From Anaerolineales bacterium (GTDB lineage: Bacteria > Chloroflexota > Anaerolineae > Anaerolineales > UBA11579), in NCBI GenBank assembly GCA_025808555.1, contig CP075526.1, forward strand, positions 822,712 to 886,711: DNA of 64,000 bases, read 5' to 3'. The position numbers and the translations under genes are program-made. This document shows, in pieces, positions 25,631-34,685 of the stretch. Below the pieces are notes generated by a model, which was not told the DNA's origin, made no database searches, and saw nothing but the letters and a program-made list of their open reading frames with translations. The stretch's first letter is position 1, and each line of letters opens with the position of its first letter.

Positions 25631-27782
25631 ACGCTTCGCACTCCTCCTGTTGGCCCTGAGCCTGCTGGCCAGCATTCCCGCCGCGCCCGCCCTGCAGACC
25701 GGCACACAAGTCAGCGAGATCACGCTGACCCAACTGGGCGCAGAGCCCTTTGCCGCCCTGCAAGGGCCGTACAGCAGCCTCGCCCTCACCTTCACCACCC
25801 CGCCCAACTGGGATCCGCAGACCGGCAGCACCCTCACGCTGGATCTGCAGAGTTTCTTCTCCAGCTTTGTGCCTGCCCAGGGGGAAGTAGCCCAGCAGAA
25901 CTTGGTCGCCGGGCACATCTCCGTCCGGCTCGATGGCACAGTGCTGCACCGCAGCGTGCTGAGCACCAATGGCGAACAGCAGCTCAGCCTGGCCTTGGAA
26001 CCAGCCCTGCTGGCCGCCGGGCCGCAGCACACCCTCAATATAGATTGGGATGCCTCGGCCTCGTGCCAGTTGAATCTCTCCAGCACCGTCCTGTTGCAGC
26101 CCAGCTCCATGCTCAGCCTCAGCTACGCCGAAACCGCCGTGGAGCCTGCGCTGGCCCAGCTGCCCTATCCCTTCTTCTCCGCTGATGCGCTGCAGCACCC
26201 CGGCACGCTAATCGTGCTGCCGCCCAATCCCACTCAGGGCCAGGTGGCGGCGGCCCTCACCGTGGCGGCCGCCTTGGGCCGCTTCGCGCCCCAGCAGCCT
26301 ATTGAGCTGGCTATCGAATCCGCCCTCAACGAAGACAACCTGGCCGACAAGCATCTGGTGTATGTCGGCCAACTGGAGCTGTTCAGAGATCTGCAAAGCC
26401 CCACCCTGCCGCACAATCAGGATGCCACTCTGCGCCAGCCCGCCGCCAACCGCGCCGGCCTGGGCTTCATCGAGGTGGCCCGCTCGCCCTGGAACATCCA
26501 GCGCGCCATCCTGGTAGTGAGCGGCGGCAGCGAGGCGGCAGTACAGCGCGCCGCCCTGGCGGTAGGCAGCCCGCTGGTACTCAACGACCGCGGCAACATT
26601 GCCTACGTGCCGCAGGATACCAAGCCCAGCCTGCAGCCCACGGATACGCTGGCCAGCAATTTCTCGCAGCTGGGCCAGACCGATTTCACCTTCACCCGCT
26701 TTGGCCGCTCCGAATTGCGCGTGCCTTTCTATATCTCACCAGACCGCGCTGTGAGTGATGCAGCCTTTCTGGATCTGCGCTTTGCCCACTCCCAACTGCT
26801 CGACTATTTGCGCTCCAGCGTTACCGTGCAGGTCAACGGCCAGGCCATCAGCACCACCCGCCTGGTGGATCAAACCGCCGCACGCCACAGCGAAGTCACC
26901 CTGCTGCCCGCTTCGATCCTGAAGCCCGGCATGAACGAGCTGCTCATCTCTGCCGATGTGGTGCCGCTGGACCTATGCGCCAACCCTGCCGAGGGCGACC
27001 ACTGGCTCACCATCTATGCCGACTCGCTCATCAGCATCCCCACTTCCAACGATCCGCTGGTGCGCACAGAACTGACCCTGGGCGAATTCCCGCTACCCTT
27101 CCTGCACAACAGCATGCAGGGCACCGCCCTGCTGCTGCCCGATAACGACCCGCAGGCCTGGGCCAACGCCGCGCGCCTGTTGCGCGGCCTAGCTGCCAGC
27201 TACCAGGCCTGGCCGCTGCTGCCCAGCGTACAGATCGGCTCCAGCAGCGCCGCCTTTGCCAGCGCTGGCGCCGACAACATCATCATTCTGGGCAATTTTG
27301 ATGATTTCCTGTCTGATCTCGAAATGCAGACTCTCTTCGCCGTGCAGCGTGCTGGCGATAGTGGCGAGGTTGCCCTCAGCAACGGGAGCCGCCTGGGCTA
27401 TTCACCCAGCGTGCCGCTGGCCATCGCCTCACTGAACCGCCTGCCCAATGGCGATACCGCCTCGCTGGCACTGTTGGGCAACACGCCCGCCAGCCTGCAA
27501 GGCGTGGTGGAAGCGCTCACCGCGCCCAGCTTCCCCAACCGCAGCAACGGCGTTCTGCTGATGGCGCAGCAGGGCGCAACCGCCATCCAGGACACGCGGC
27601 CGGCCGCCTCCGGCCAGCCGCAAGCGACTGCCGCCGCCGAGCTGGCGCCCAGCGCCAGCGGCCCCGTCTCCACCGGCAAAGGAGTCTGGCTCTGGCCGCT
27701 GCTGGCACTCATGCTGGTCGCCTTCGGGCTCATCATCTGGGAGCAGATGTCGGGGTGGGTCAAGCGCAAGCGCAGCCACTAA
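25617..27782 (+). CDS. BcsB-like cellulose synthase accessory protein
   Basis: The protein has 721 residues from the ATG at 25617, which lies inside the end of the upstream gene. The longer open frame before it is out-of-frame coding of that gene. A signal peptide (about 1-24) is followed by alternating carbohydrate-binding-like and flavodoxin-like segments, with repeats such as FTFTRFGRSELRVPFYISPD, VNGQAISTTRL and GMNELLISADVVPLDLC. A single C-terminal helix (about 692-713) precedes a basic tail. BcsB guides the nascent glucan outside the membrane and normally partners BcsA. No glycosyltransferase is encoded nearby, so the polymer and its synthase are unknown. Confidence 0.72.
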   Translation: MATAKRFALLLLALSLLASIPAAPALQTGTQVSEITLTQLGAEPFAALQGPYSSLALTFTTPPNWDPQTGSTLTLDLQSFFSSFVPAQGEVAQQNLVAGHISVRLDGTVLHRSVLSTNGEQQLSLALEPALLAAGPQHTLNIDWDASASCQLNLSSTVLLQPSSMLSLSYAETAVEPALAQLPYPFFSADALQHPGTLIVLPPNPTQGQVAAALTVAAALGRFAPQQPIELAIESALNEDNLADKHLVYVGQLELFRDLQSPTLPHNQDATLRQPAANRAGLGFIEVARSPWNIQRAILVVSGGSEAAVQRAALAVGSPLVLNDRGNIAYVPQDTKPSLQPTDTLASNFSQLGQTDFTFTRFGRSELRVPFYISPDRAVSDAAFLDLRFAHSQLLDYLRSSVTVQVNGQAISTTRLVDQTAARHSEVTLLPASILKPGMNELLISADVVPLDLCANPAEGDHWLTIYADSLISIPTSNDPLVRTELTLGEFPLPFLHNSMQGTALLLPDNDPQAWANAARLLRGLAASYQAWPLLPSVQIGSSSAAFASAGADNIIILGNFDDFLSDLEMQTLFAVQRAGDSGEVALSNGSRLGYSPSVPLAIASLNRLPNGDTASLALLGNTPASLQGVVEALTAPSFPNRSNGVLLMAQQGATAIQDTRPAASGQPQATAAAELAPSASGPVSTGKGVWLWPLLALMLVAFGLIIWEQMSGWVKRKRSH

Positions 27783-28041
27783 TCTTGTACCAACCAACTC
27801 CTTGATGTCCCGCTCCTTTTAGCCTCGGTGCCTGAAGGATCTGCTATACCTGCCGCAGCAAAGGGGGGAACTAGCATGCAATCCAAACCTGGCAGATATC
27901 TTTTAAGTTGCACTCCCCACCCCCACCGAGAAAACAAACAACATCTTTTTGCCGCGCCAGCGAAGGCTGGCGCAAAACTCCAGCGCCGCTTGTGGCGCAA
28001 AAATCTGCCCAATTTGGCATATTTCCTGCATCTAGGGGGTC
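27783..28041. other. Intergenic region with two hairpins
   Basis: No gene is seen. GCGCCAGC/GCTGGCGC (27954-27961, 27966-27973, loop GAAG) is followed by a weaker GCGCC/GGCGC hairpin (27983-27998). The pair resembles other double-hairpin elements in this window. No convincing promoter for the gene at 28042 is visible. Confidence 0.6.
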
Positions 28042-29271
28042 ATGGAACTCAAAGGAAAAGGCTACTACCTCTGGCAAATAAAACGGGCTTTTGAAGGCAA
28101 CCCCGGCAAAATTGCCGATGCTGCTAAGCAAGCCGGCCTCAGTCACGTACTAATTAAAGTGGCTGACGGCGTCTACAACTACAACATCACCAACGGCGTG
28201 GATATGGTTCCCGGCCTGGTGGCGGCGTTGCGCTCACGCGGCATCTCCCCCTGGGGTTGGCAGTATATCTACGGCGTCAACGCCGTCAATGAGGCCAAGC
28301 GCGCCATCACCCGCGTCAAGCAGCTCGGCCTGGATGGTTTTGTGGTGAACGCTGAGAAGGAATTCAAGGCGACCAACATGGCCAGTACGGCGAAAGCCTA
28401 CATGCAGGAATTGCGTGGCGGCCTGCCCAAGTTCCCCATTGCGCTCAGCACCTACCGCTACCCCAAGCTGCACGCACCTTTCCCGTTCGCCGCCTTCCTG
28501 GAATTTTGCGACATCAACATGCCGCAGGTCTACTGGGTCGGCTCCAGCAATCCGGGCCAGCAGCTCAAGCGCACCATTGACGAATACAAGGCCCTCTCGC
28601 CCGTACTGCCCGTCATCCCCACCGGGGCCGCCTACGGCCAGGGTAGCTGGTCGCCCACCGCAAGCCAGGTCATCGAATTCCTGCAGACCGCTCGCACCAT
28701 CGGCCTCAACGCGGCCAACTTCTGGGAATGGCAGACCTCTTACGTAAAGACTGACCTGTGGAGCGCGATCAGCCATTTCGACTGGGCCGCACCGCCTGCC
28801 CAGGCGCCGGCGCCCCCGCCCACGCCTCCGGTGCAGAACCCGCAACCCAACCCGCCCACCACGCCGCCTGCTGCCCCCACGCCCACGCGTGACCCGCGTG
28901 TGGCCCAGGCGCTGGAGATCGGCAACAAGCTCATCGCCGCCCTCAACTCAGGCGTAGCGAACAGCGTAGTTTTCCTCTACCAGACCGAAGGCCGCCTGGT
29001 ATGCAACGGCCAGGGCCGCACCGGCTCCCGCGAACTGTACAGCTGGTACTCCGGCCTGCTGCGTGAGACCTTCCCACCCAAGACCACCTTCCGCCTGCTG
29101 GATGCTGGTGTACAGGCTGACTTCCTTAAGCTGGTGTGGAGCGCAACCCTGCCCAGCGGCAACACCGCCCGCGGCACGGACCTGATCCGTATGGACAATA
29201 CCGGCAAGCTAATCGCCATGCACCACGCCGCCTTCAGCATGTCCAAATCCGCCGAACGCGCCCTAGCCTAG
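28042..29271 (+). CDS. TIM-barrel glycosidase-like protein with C-terminal NTF2-like domain
   Basis: The protein has 409 residues, without signal peptide. Residues 1-245 read as a (beta/alpha)8 barrel: GKGYYLWQIKRAFEGNPGKI, HVLIKVADGVYNYN, PWGWQYIYGVNAVNEAKRAI, GFVVNAEKEFKA, CDINMPQVYWVG and AANFWEWQTSY are successive strand ends with the acidic and aromatic residues typical of glycoside hydrolases. A Pro-rich linker (about 250-285) joins a domain of about 115 residues that looks NTF2/SnoaL-like. Substrate and activity are unknown. The absence of an export signal is odd for a glycan hydrolase. Confidence 0.5.
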   Translation: MELKGKGYYLWQIKRAFEGNPGKIADAAKQAGLSHVLIKVADGVYNYNITNGVDMVPGLVAALRSRGISPWGWQYIYGVNAVNEAKRAITRVKQLGLDGFVVNAEKEFKATNMASTAKAYMQELRGGLPKFPIALSTYRYPKLHAPFPFAAFLEFCDINMPQVYWVGSSNPGQQLKRTIDEYKALSPVLPVIPTGAAYGQGSWSPTASQVIEFLQTARTIGLNAANFWEWQTSYVKTDLWSAISHFDWAAPPAQAPAPPPTPPVQNPQPNPPTTPPAAPTPTRDPRVAQALEIGNKLIAALNSGVANSVVFLYQTEGRLVCNGQGRTGSRELYSWYSGLLRETFPPKTTFRLLDAGVQADFLKLVWSATLPSGNTARGTDLIRMDNTGKLIAMHHAAFSMSKSAERALA

Positions 29272-29297
29272 GCAGGCTGCTTGAAACAAACATGTAG

Positions 29298-29340
29298 ATA
29301 GCGGAGCGCAAGATCCAGCGCTCCGCTATATGATTTATTC
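29298..29340 (+). terminator. Probable terminator hairpin
   Basis: A 12-bp stem (29298-29309 with 29318-29329) lies just after the glycosidase-like gene. The following sequence is AT-rich but lacks a clean T-run, so termination may be partial. Confidence 0.45.
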
Positions 29341-29359
29341 AAAATGGGGGAAGATGCGT

Positions 29360-29830
29360 CTACGTAAGTGGGAAGCCAAAGCGCTCGGCCAGCTGAAGCA
29401 CAAAGCTGGTCTGGGCCGGGTTGAGCTTCAGCAAAGCTTCATCAAGAGAGAACCACGCCGCCCGCTCCACTTCTGGAAAGCTGGCCCGCCGCCCAGAGCG
29501 CGGCGGCCACTCCATCTCGAACTCAATACTGCGGGCCGCATCCGCGTCAATAGTGCCCTCAACCGCCCAGGCGCTCACTTGCTTGCCCCCCTTTTGGATC
29601 ACCGGCTGCAAAGCAATAAACTCCCCCTCAACCTCAAAGCTAGTTTCCTCCCTGAACTCACGTCGGGCGGCCGCCAGCGGGTCTTCGTCGGTATATTCAC
29701 CCTTGGGGATCGACCACGCACCCAGGTCCTTATTTCGCCAGAACGGCCCGCCGGGATGAACCAGCAACACCTCAGGCTTGCCGGGTGTCAACACACGATA
29801 CATCAGGATTCCTGCGCTGGTCTTCGCCAT
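29360..29830 (-). CDS. Nudix hydrolase
   Basis: The protein has 156 residues from the ATG at 29830, chosen because TATAAT on the minus strand ends 7 bases upstream. A longer frame exists but begins before the promoter. The Nudix box is present as GEYTDEDPLAAARREFREET followed by SFEVEGEF (consensus G-x5-E-x7-REUxEExGU). The leading segment SAGILMYRVLTPGKPEVLLVHPGG and AWSIPKGE are typical of diadenosine-tetraphosphate/house-cleaning members. It hydrolyses nucleoside diphosphate-linked compounds in the cytoplasm. Confidence 0.88.
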   Translation of the reverse strand: MAKTSAGILMYRVLTPGKPEVLLVHPGGPFWRNKDLGAWSIPKGEYTDEDPLAAARREFREETSFEVEGEFIALQPVIQKGGKQVSAWAVEGTIDADAARSIEFEMEWPPRSGRRASFPEVERAAWFSLDEALLKLNPAQTSFVLQLAERFGFPLT

Positions 29831-29911
29831 CCCAAAAATTATAAGCCCGTGATTCGTGCGATTCAGCCTATATAGGGAGTGACTCCCAACCGCGCGCCCC
29901 ATACACGGCGA

Positions 29912-29987
29912 TTGACTCTTATAGCTCTCTTGTTCTATACTTTGGCCATCTTTAGAACAGATGTTTGGCCTGAACGGCCAAAGGAGA
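29912..29987 (+). promoter_or_regulatory. Promoter, LexA-like box and RBS hairpin of the 29995 operon
   Basis: TTGACT (29912-29917) and TATACT (29936-29941) are 18 bases apart. GAACAGATGTTT (29955-29966) resembles a LexA box one base off GAAC-N4-GTTC. TTTGGCC/GGCCAAA (29964-29970, 29976-29982) forms a hairpin whose right arm runs into the AAGGAGA ribosome binding site, so it could mask translation. Confidence 0.5.
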
Positions 29988-29994
29988 GAAAGAG

Positions 29995-30648
29995 ATGGTC
30001 AACAAAGGTTTGCTGCGCCACTTCAATGTACCGGCCTTTATCCAGCGCAATCTGGTGTGGGGCCTCTTTATCCTGGCGGCTCTGGTTGCATTTGAGCTGT
30101 TCAACTTCAGCACCACCCAATTTGCCTTGAACGATCTGATGGGCTCGCTGCAGTTCGGCGGTGTGGCCTGGGCTTCCATTCTGGCGGTGGCCTTCTGCGC
30201 CATTGACTTCGCCGGCATTGCCCACATGTTCACCAACCACACCAACCTGCGCAGCCAACAGAGCTCCGACACCTGGTACCTGTTCGCGGCCTGGGTGCTG
30301 GCTTCTGCCATGAACGCCACGCTGACCTGGTGGGGCGTTTCCATCGCCCTGGCCAACAGCCCGGTGCTGGGCGAGGGCCTGCTCGACATGGGCACCCTCC
30401 TGGCGGTGGTGCCGGCCTTCGTGGCCGTGTTCGTGTGGCTCATCCGTGTGCTCATCATCGGCACGCTGATCAGCAACAGTGGCAAGCTGTTCACCGAACG
30501 TGAGCGCAGCATGCCGCCCACCATGCGCCGCAGCCAGCCCGCTGGCAACCGCGCCGCCCAGCCGGCCATGTACAACGGCCTGATGACCAAGGGCCAGCAG
30601 GCCAACGTGAACGCGCGTGCCTTCAGCTACGAGGACGTAGACAACTAA
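29995..30648 (+). CDS. Multi-pass membrane protein of unknown function
   Basis: The protein has 217 residues. Four or five membrane helices lie within residues 20-162 (for example LVWGLFILAALVAFELF and LLAVVPAFVAVFVWLIRVLII). The C-terminal about 55 residues are polar and cytoplasmic, with MRRSQPAGNRAAQPAMYNG. No family is recognised. A strong ribosome binding site and a near-consensus promoter suggest high expression. The lytic transglycosylase gene starts one base after its stop, so the two are coupled and may act together on the envelope. Confidence 0.65.
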   Translation: MVNKGLLRHFNVPAFIQRNLVWGLFILAALVAFELFNFSTTQFALNDLMGSLQFGGVAWASILAVAFCAIDFAGIAHMFTNHTNLRSQQSSDTWYLFAAWVLASAMNATLTWWGVSIALANSPVLGEGLLDMGTLLAVVPAFVAVFVWLIRVLIIGTLISNSGKLFTERERSMPPTMRRSQPAGNRAAQPAMYNGLMTKGQQANVNARAFSYEDVDN

Positions 30649-30649
30649 C

Positions 30650-31378
30650 GTGCAACAGCGGAATTCTCCTTCCGTGCAGTACCGAGACCGAGAGGCAGGC
30701 CAGGCGAGTGGCTGCCTCTCGGTCTTGCTGTACCCTCCGGTCAGCGCCGTTATTTTTGGTGCATTGCTCTTCTGGGGTCTGCTCAACCTGCCGTTTTCAT
30801 TCTTCCTGAGCAAGGGCGGTGTGCCGATTAGCCAACCTGCGGCAGCTGAGGTTGCCGAGGCGCCCGCAGCCTACAGCGGCCAGCTGGCGCCGCTGTTCAC
30901 TCCGCAGGTGCTGCGCTGGGAAGCGCATATCTTGCGCTGGGCCGCCGAACACCAGCTTGATCCCAACCTGGTGGCGACCGTGATGCAGATCGAATCATGC
31001 GGAGACCCGCGGGCGCTTTCCCGAGCCGGAGCACAGGGATTGTTCCAGGTGATGCCCTACCACTTCGCCGAAGGCGAAGACGCCTTTGCGCCGGATACCA
31101 ACGCTAAGCGCGGCCTCAACTACCTGCGCAATTCACTGAACCACTTTGAGAACAATGCCAGCATGGCCATGGCAGGCTACAACGGCGGTATCAACGGCGC
31201 CAGCCGCCCACGCGCCGCCTGGGCGCAAGAAACCCGAGATTACCAATATTGGGGAGAGAACATTTACACCGACGCGGCGGCCGGGCGCAGCCACAGCCCT
31301 GTGCTCGACGAATGGCTGGCGGCGGGCGGGGCTAGCTTGTGCGCTCAGGCTGAGCGTCGGGCTCAGACGTCGCCGTAG
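30650..31378 (+). CDS. Lytic transglycosylase (SLT domain) membrane-anchored
   Basis: The protein has 242 residues and starts at GTG, one base after the upstream stop. A membrane anchor (about 25-48) precedes the SLT fold. The catalytic Glu lies in VATVMQIESCGDPRALSRAG, followed by GLFQVMPYHF and MAMAGYNGGINGA, the three classical motifs. It would cleave peptidoglycan strands outside the membrane. The end overlaps the convergent histidine kinase gene by 47 bases. Confidence 0.88.
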   Translation: MQQRNSPSVQYRDREAGQASGCLSVLLYPPVSAVIFGALLFWGLLNLPFSFFLSKGGVPISQPAAAEVAEAPAAYSGQLAPLFTPQVLRWEAHILRWAAEHQLDPNLVATVMQIESCGDPRALSRAGAQGLFQVMPYHFAEGEDAFAPDTNAKRGLNYLRNSLNHFENNASMAMAGYNGGINGASRPRAAWAQETRDYQYWGENIYTDAAAGRSHSPVLDEWLAAGGASLCAQAERRAQTSP

Positions 31379-32810
31379 AGTCCCTAGCCGGAAACGGTGT
31401 ATTGAGCCGCAGCTCAGAGGTAGCGTCTGGGCAATTGCCATCCGCCAGCGGCAGGCGCACAGTGAAAGTGCTGCCGCGGCTCACCCTGGATTTGACCTCA
31501 ATATCGCCGCCGTGGTTGCGTACGATCCAATACGCAATCGAAAGACCCAGCCCAAAACCCGCGCCGTCCTTACTGCGCGAGCGTGACTTATCGCCACGGT
31601 AAAAACGCTCGAAGACATGCGGCAGGTCCTCGGCAGGGATGCCCAGACCGGTGTCCTTCACAGCCAGTTGGGCACTGGCCTCATCTTTCGAGAGGTTGAC
31701 GGTGACGACGCCGCCGGGCTTGGTGTACTTGATGGCATTTGCCATCAAGTTCAACAGTACTTGGCGCAAGCGGTCCCGGTCGCCACACACCAGCACCTGG
31801 TCGATCTTGCCGATATCCAACCGCACATTTTCGCCGGCCAACACGCGTACCTGGTTCAAGGTCTCGAGCATCAGGCTGTCCAGCTCCACCCGGCGGCGGT
31901 CCATCGGCAGCTTGCCCGATTCGGCTTGGGCTAGAACCAGCAGGTCTTCCACCATGCGCGAGAGGCGCACCACCTCCTGCTCGATACTATGCATGGATTC
32001 TTCATCCATCTTGCCCATGCGTCGCATCAGATCCAGGTTGCCACGCACAACGGTGAGCGGGGTACGCAGCTCATGGCCAATATCGGCCACGAAGCGGCGC
32101 TGGGTAAGGAACAGTTTCTCCAGGCGGCCCAGCGTATCGTTGAAGGCGGTGATGAGACGCCCGACCTCGTCTTCAGGGTCAGAAGGCGGCGGGATACGCC
32201 GCGAAAGGTCATCGGCGCGTGTGATCTGCAGGGCGGTGTCGGTGACCGTGGCCAGGGGCGCCAGCGCCCGGCGCCCGGTCACCAGGCCTACGCCGCCAGC
32301 AATGAGAATGCCGATGCCACTAAGCAGGATGAGGTAGCGCACCAAGTCGGTACGCAATGCCTCAAAGATGCTAAGGGAGGAGCCGCTTTGCAACACACCG
32401 ACGCGCTCACCATTGGAGTGCAGGGGCACCGTCAGCACGCGGTATGGAATGCTGCCGACGCTGACGCTAGTGAACGTGCGGTCCGCGCTTTCCAATGCAG
32501 CCGCATCCAGCGGCTGCATGAAGGGGCTTTGCGGGTCAATGGTCTGGGTGACGCCAACCATCTGGCCGCTGGTATTCCACACTTGGCTGATCACGCTGGA
32601 GTCAAAGGCAACCCGTTGGATAAAAATAATGTCGCCCAGGTCATCCACCCGGGCGACAAACAAGAGGTCTCTGGCAGCGCGCTCAAGGGCGCTGTCCACC
32701 TGGCGCAACTGCACGACCGAGATCAGGCCATAGACGGCAAAACCAAAGAGGACCAGTACGGCGCCCAGCACAATGGTGTAGTAGAGGGTGAGGCGGGCGC
32801 GCAGCGACAT
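31332..32810 (-). CDS. Two-component sensor histidine kinase
   Basis: The protein has 492 residues. It has helix 1 (about 10-32), an extracytoplasmic sensor domain (33-155), helix 2 (about 160-182) and a HAMP linker. The HisKA dimerisation helix follows with the phospho-acceptor in FVADIGHELRTPLTVV, then HATPase_c with the N-box NLMANAIKYT and the G-boxes DTGLGIP and GAGFGLGLS. It would phosphorylate the response regulator encoded directly upstream with no gap. Signal unknown; the sensor domain has no recognised fold. Confidence 0.93.
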   Translation of the reverse strand: MSLRARLTLYYTIVLGAVLVLFGFAVYGLISVVQLRQVDSALERAARDLLFVARVDDLGDIIFIQRVAFDSSVISQVWNTSGQMVGVTQTIDPQSPFMQPLDAAALESADRTFTSVSVGSIPYRVLTVPLHSNGERVGVLQSGSSLSIFEALRTDLVRYLILLSGIGILIAGGVGLVTGRRALAPLATVTDTALQITRADDLSRRIPPPSDPEDEVGRLITAFNDTLGRLEKLFLTQRRFVADIGHELRTPLTVVRGNLDLMRRMGKMDEESMHSIEQEVVRLSRMVEDLLVLAQAESGKLPMDRRRVELDSLMLETLNQVRVLAGENVRLDIGKIDQVLVCGDRDRLRQVLLNLMANAIKYTKPGGVVTVNLSKDEASAQLAVKDTGLGIPAEDLPHVFERFYRGDKSRSRSKDGAGFGLGLSIAYWIVRNHGGDIEVKSRVSRGSTFTVRLPLADGNCPDATSELRLNTPFPARDSTATSEPDAQPERTS

Positions 32811-33488
32811 TTATTCATCTTCGCGCAGAACGTAGCCCATGCCGCGTACCGTGTGCAGCAGGCGGGTTTCCTTGCCTACCTCCAGCTTTTGGCGCAGGTA
32901 GCGCACATACACCTCGATGATATTGCTCTCGCCACCAAAGTCATAGCCCCACACATTGTCATAGATCTGCTCACGCGTAAGCACCTGGCGGGGGTTGCGC
33001 ATGAACAGCTCGAGCAGTTCGTATTCCTTGGCGGTGAGATCGATCACGCGCTCCCCGCGCTGGGCGCGGCGAGTGCCTGTATCGAGTGCGAGATCACCGA
33101 AGCTGTAAGACTTCTCTTTGGGGGTTTGGGTGCGGCGCAGCAAAGCTCGGATGCGCGCCATCAATTCATCCAGATTGAAGGGCTTGACCATGTAGTCGTC
33201 AGCCCCGGCATCCAAGCCTTGGACGCGGTCATTCACCGAATCTTTGGCGGTCAGCATGAGAATGGGGATCTTGCCCATAGCGCGCAGACGCTTGCAAACC
33301 TCCAGGCCGTCCATACCCGGGAGCATCCAGTCAAGCACTACGAGGTCAGGGCGGTTACCGCCTGCGAGAGCAAGCCCTTTTTGGCCGGTCTCTGCCGTTT
33401 CTACTTCATAGCCTTCATACCCCAGGCCACGCCGTAAGAACGCCAAAATGGCCTCGTCGTCTTCAATTACCAGTATTCGAGCCGCCAT
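32811..33488 (-). CDS. OmpR-family response regulator
   Basis: The protein has 225 residues from the ATG at 33488, preceded by GGAGAA. An in-frame start nine codons earlier is less likely. The receiver domain has IEDDEA, the phospho-acceptor in [13 protein letters not shown], and MVKPF. The winged-helix output domain ends with [28 protein letters not shown]. It is the cognate partner of the adjoining kinase. Confidence 0.93.
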   Translation of the reverse strand: MAARILVIEDDEAILAFLRRGLGYEGYEVETAETGQKGLALAGGNRPDLVVLDWMLPGMDGLEVCKRLRAMGKIPILMLTAKDSVNDRVQGLDAGADDYMVKPFNLDELMARIRALLRRTQTPKEKSYSFGDLALDTGTRRAQRGERVIDLTAKEYELLELFMRNPRQVLTREQIYDNVWGYDFGGESNIIEVYVRYLRQKLEVGKETRLLHTVRGMGYVLREDE

Positions 33489-33595
33489 ATTCGTTCTCCG
33501 AAGATTAATTTTCACTATATCATAGCGTACGCAAAGATTAATAAAGGTGAGTAGGAACTAAATGTAGTTTTTGGCACAAACACATTCCCATACCC

Positions 33596-34240
33596 ATGCA
33601 AAAATCCGTACGCTTTCTCCTTTCCCTTCTGTTCTACTGTCTCACCGGCATGGGCATCAGCCTTACCATTGTGGGTGGCGTTGGCGTAAGCAGTTTTAAT
33701 GCGGCCAATGTTGCCTTGGCAGATGTGCTCAACGTAAACGTCGGTCTGGTAACCATCGGAGTGAACCTGGCCTTTGCACTTTCCTATGCAGCGCTGACCC
33801 GCTTTCGTTATCCGAAGCGCTATGCGATCCAGATCATTGCGCTGCTGTGTCTGGGCCGCGTGATCGACTTCTTCACATATCAGGTCTTCGCCACCCTGAC
33901 TCCGGCAAGCTATCTGGAGCGCATGGGCTTGCTAGTAGCCGGCACATTAACGGGCGGCATTTCAACCGGCATGGTGCTGAACCTCAAAACCATCACCTTC
34001 CCAGTGGAAAACACCTGCGATGAGCTGAGTAGGTTAACGAAGATCGCCTTCGCAAAGTTCCGTTATGCGGTGGATATGATCTCCGTAATCGTCTCCGTTT
34101 CGCTCTCGCTGATCTATAAGATCCCGTTTTATGCCCGCGAAGGCACTGTGCTGAGCCTGTTTCTGCTGACAGCCGCCATCAGCGGCACGCGCTGGGCCTA
34201 CGAGCGGCTGAGCGCGGGCAACAAAAAAGCACGGCCATAA
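33596..34240 (+). CDS. YitT/YczE-like membrane protein
   Basis: The protein has 214 residues with five membrane helices. The opening FYCLTGMGISLTIVGGVGVSSFNAANVALAD and FRYPKRYAIQIIALLCLGRVIDFF fit the YczE/YyaS/YitT family of integral membrane proteins. Their function is not settled; some affect antibiotic secretion or sporulation in Bacillus. It stands alone and ends at a bidirectional terminator. Confidence 0.75.
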   Translation: MQKSVRFLLSLLFYCLTGMGISLTIVGGVGVSSFNAANVALADVLNVNVGLVTIGVNLAFALSYAALTRFRYPKRYAIQIIALLCLGRVIDFFTYQVFATLTPASYLERMGLLVAGTLTGGISTGMVLNLKTITFPVENTCDELSRLTKIAFAKFRYAVDMISVIVSVSLSLIYKIPFYAREGTVLSLFLLTAAISGTRWAYERLSAGNKKARP

Positions 34241-34255
34241 GGCCGTGCTTTTTTA
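34222..34255. terminator. Bidirectional terminator between the YitT-like gene and rplL
   Basis: A 14-bp stem (AAAAAAGCACGGCC / GGCCGTGCTTTTTT) with ATAA loop serves both convergent transcripts. It ends the ribosomal protein operon on the minus strand. Confidence 0.92.
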
Positions 34256-34270
34256 GTGATTGAGCCAGAG

Positions 34271-34654
34271 TTACTTGAGCTCGACAACCGCGCCAGCGGC
34301 TTCCAGCTTGGACTTGGCATCGTTGGCGGCTTCCTTGCCCACGGCCTCGAGAACTTTGGCGTTGCCGGCCTCGGCCATATCCTTGGCTTCCTTCAAGCCC
34401 ATGTTGGTGAGCTGGCGGATGACCTTGATGACCTCGATCTTCTTGGGGCCAGCATCCTTCACGAAGACGTCGAACTCAGTCTTCTCCTCGGCGGCAGCCG
34501 CGGGGGCGCCACCAGGCGCAGCGGCAGCCACGGCCACGGGGGCGGCGGCGGAAACGCCCCAAGCCTCTTCAAGCTTGGAAACCAACTCGGCAGCTTCCAC
34601 AACGGTCAGCTTGCCCAACTCTTCAACCAATTTGCTAAGATCAGCCATTTTCAA
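34271..34654 (-). CDS. rplL: 50S ribosomal protein L7/L12
   Basis: The protein has 127 residues, the normal length. The N-terminal dimer domain ([20 protein letters not shown]) is joined by an Ala/Gly/Pro-rich hinge to the C-terminal domain with [20 protein letters not shown] and [11 protein letters not shown]7/L12 forms the ribosomal stalk that recruits translation GTPases. It is the last gene of the rplK-rplA-rplJ-rplL run. Confidence 0.97.
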   Translation of the reverse strand: MKMADLSKLVEELGKLTVVEAAELVSKLEEAWGVSAAAPVAVAAAAPGGAPAAAAEEKTEFDVFVKDAGPKKIEVIKVIRQLTNMGLKEAKDMAEAGNAKVLEAVGKEAANDAKSKLEAAGAVVELK

Positions 34655-34685
34655 TATCTCCTTAGATATTCAGTATGTTTTGTTG

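Noticed and set aside
28042-29271. Naming the TIM-barrel protein as a lysozyme-like GH25
   Set aside because: The DxE catalytic pattern of GH25 is not clear and there is no signal peptide, so only a general barrel call is supported.
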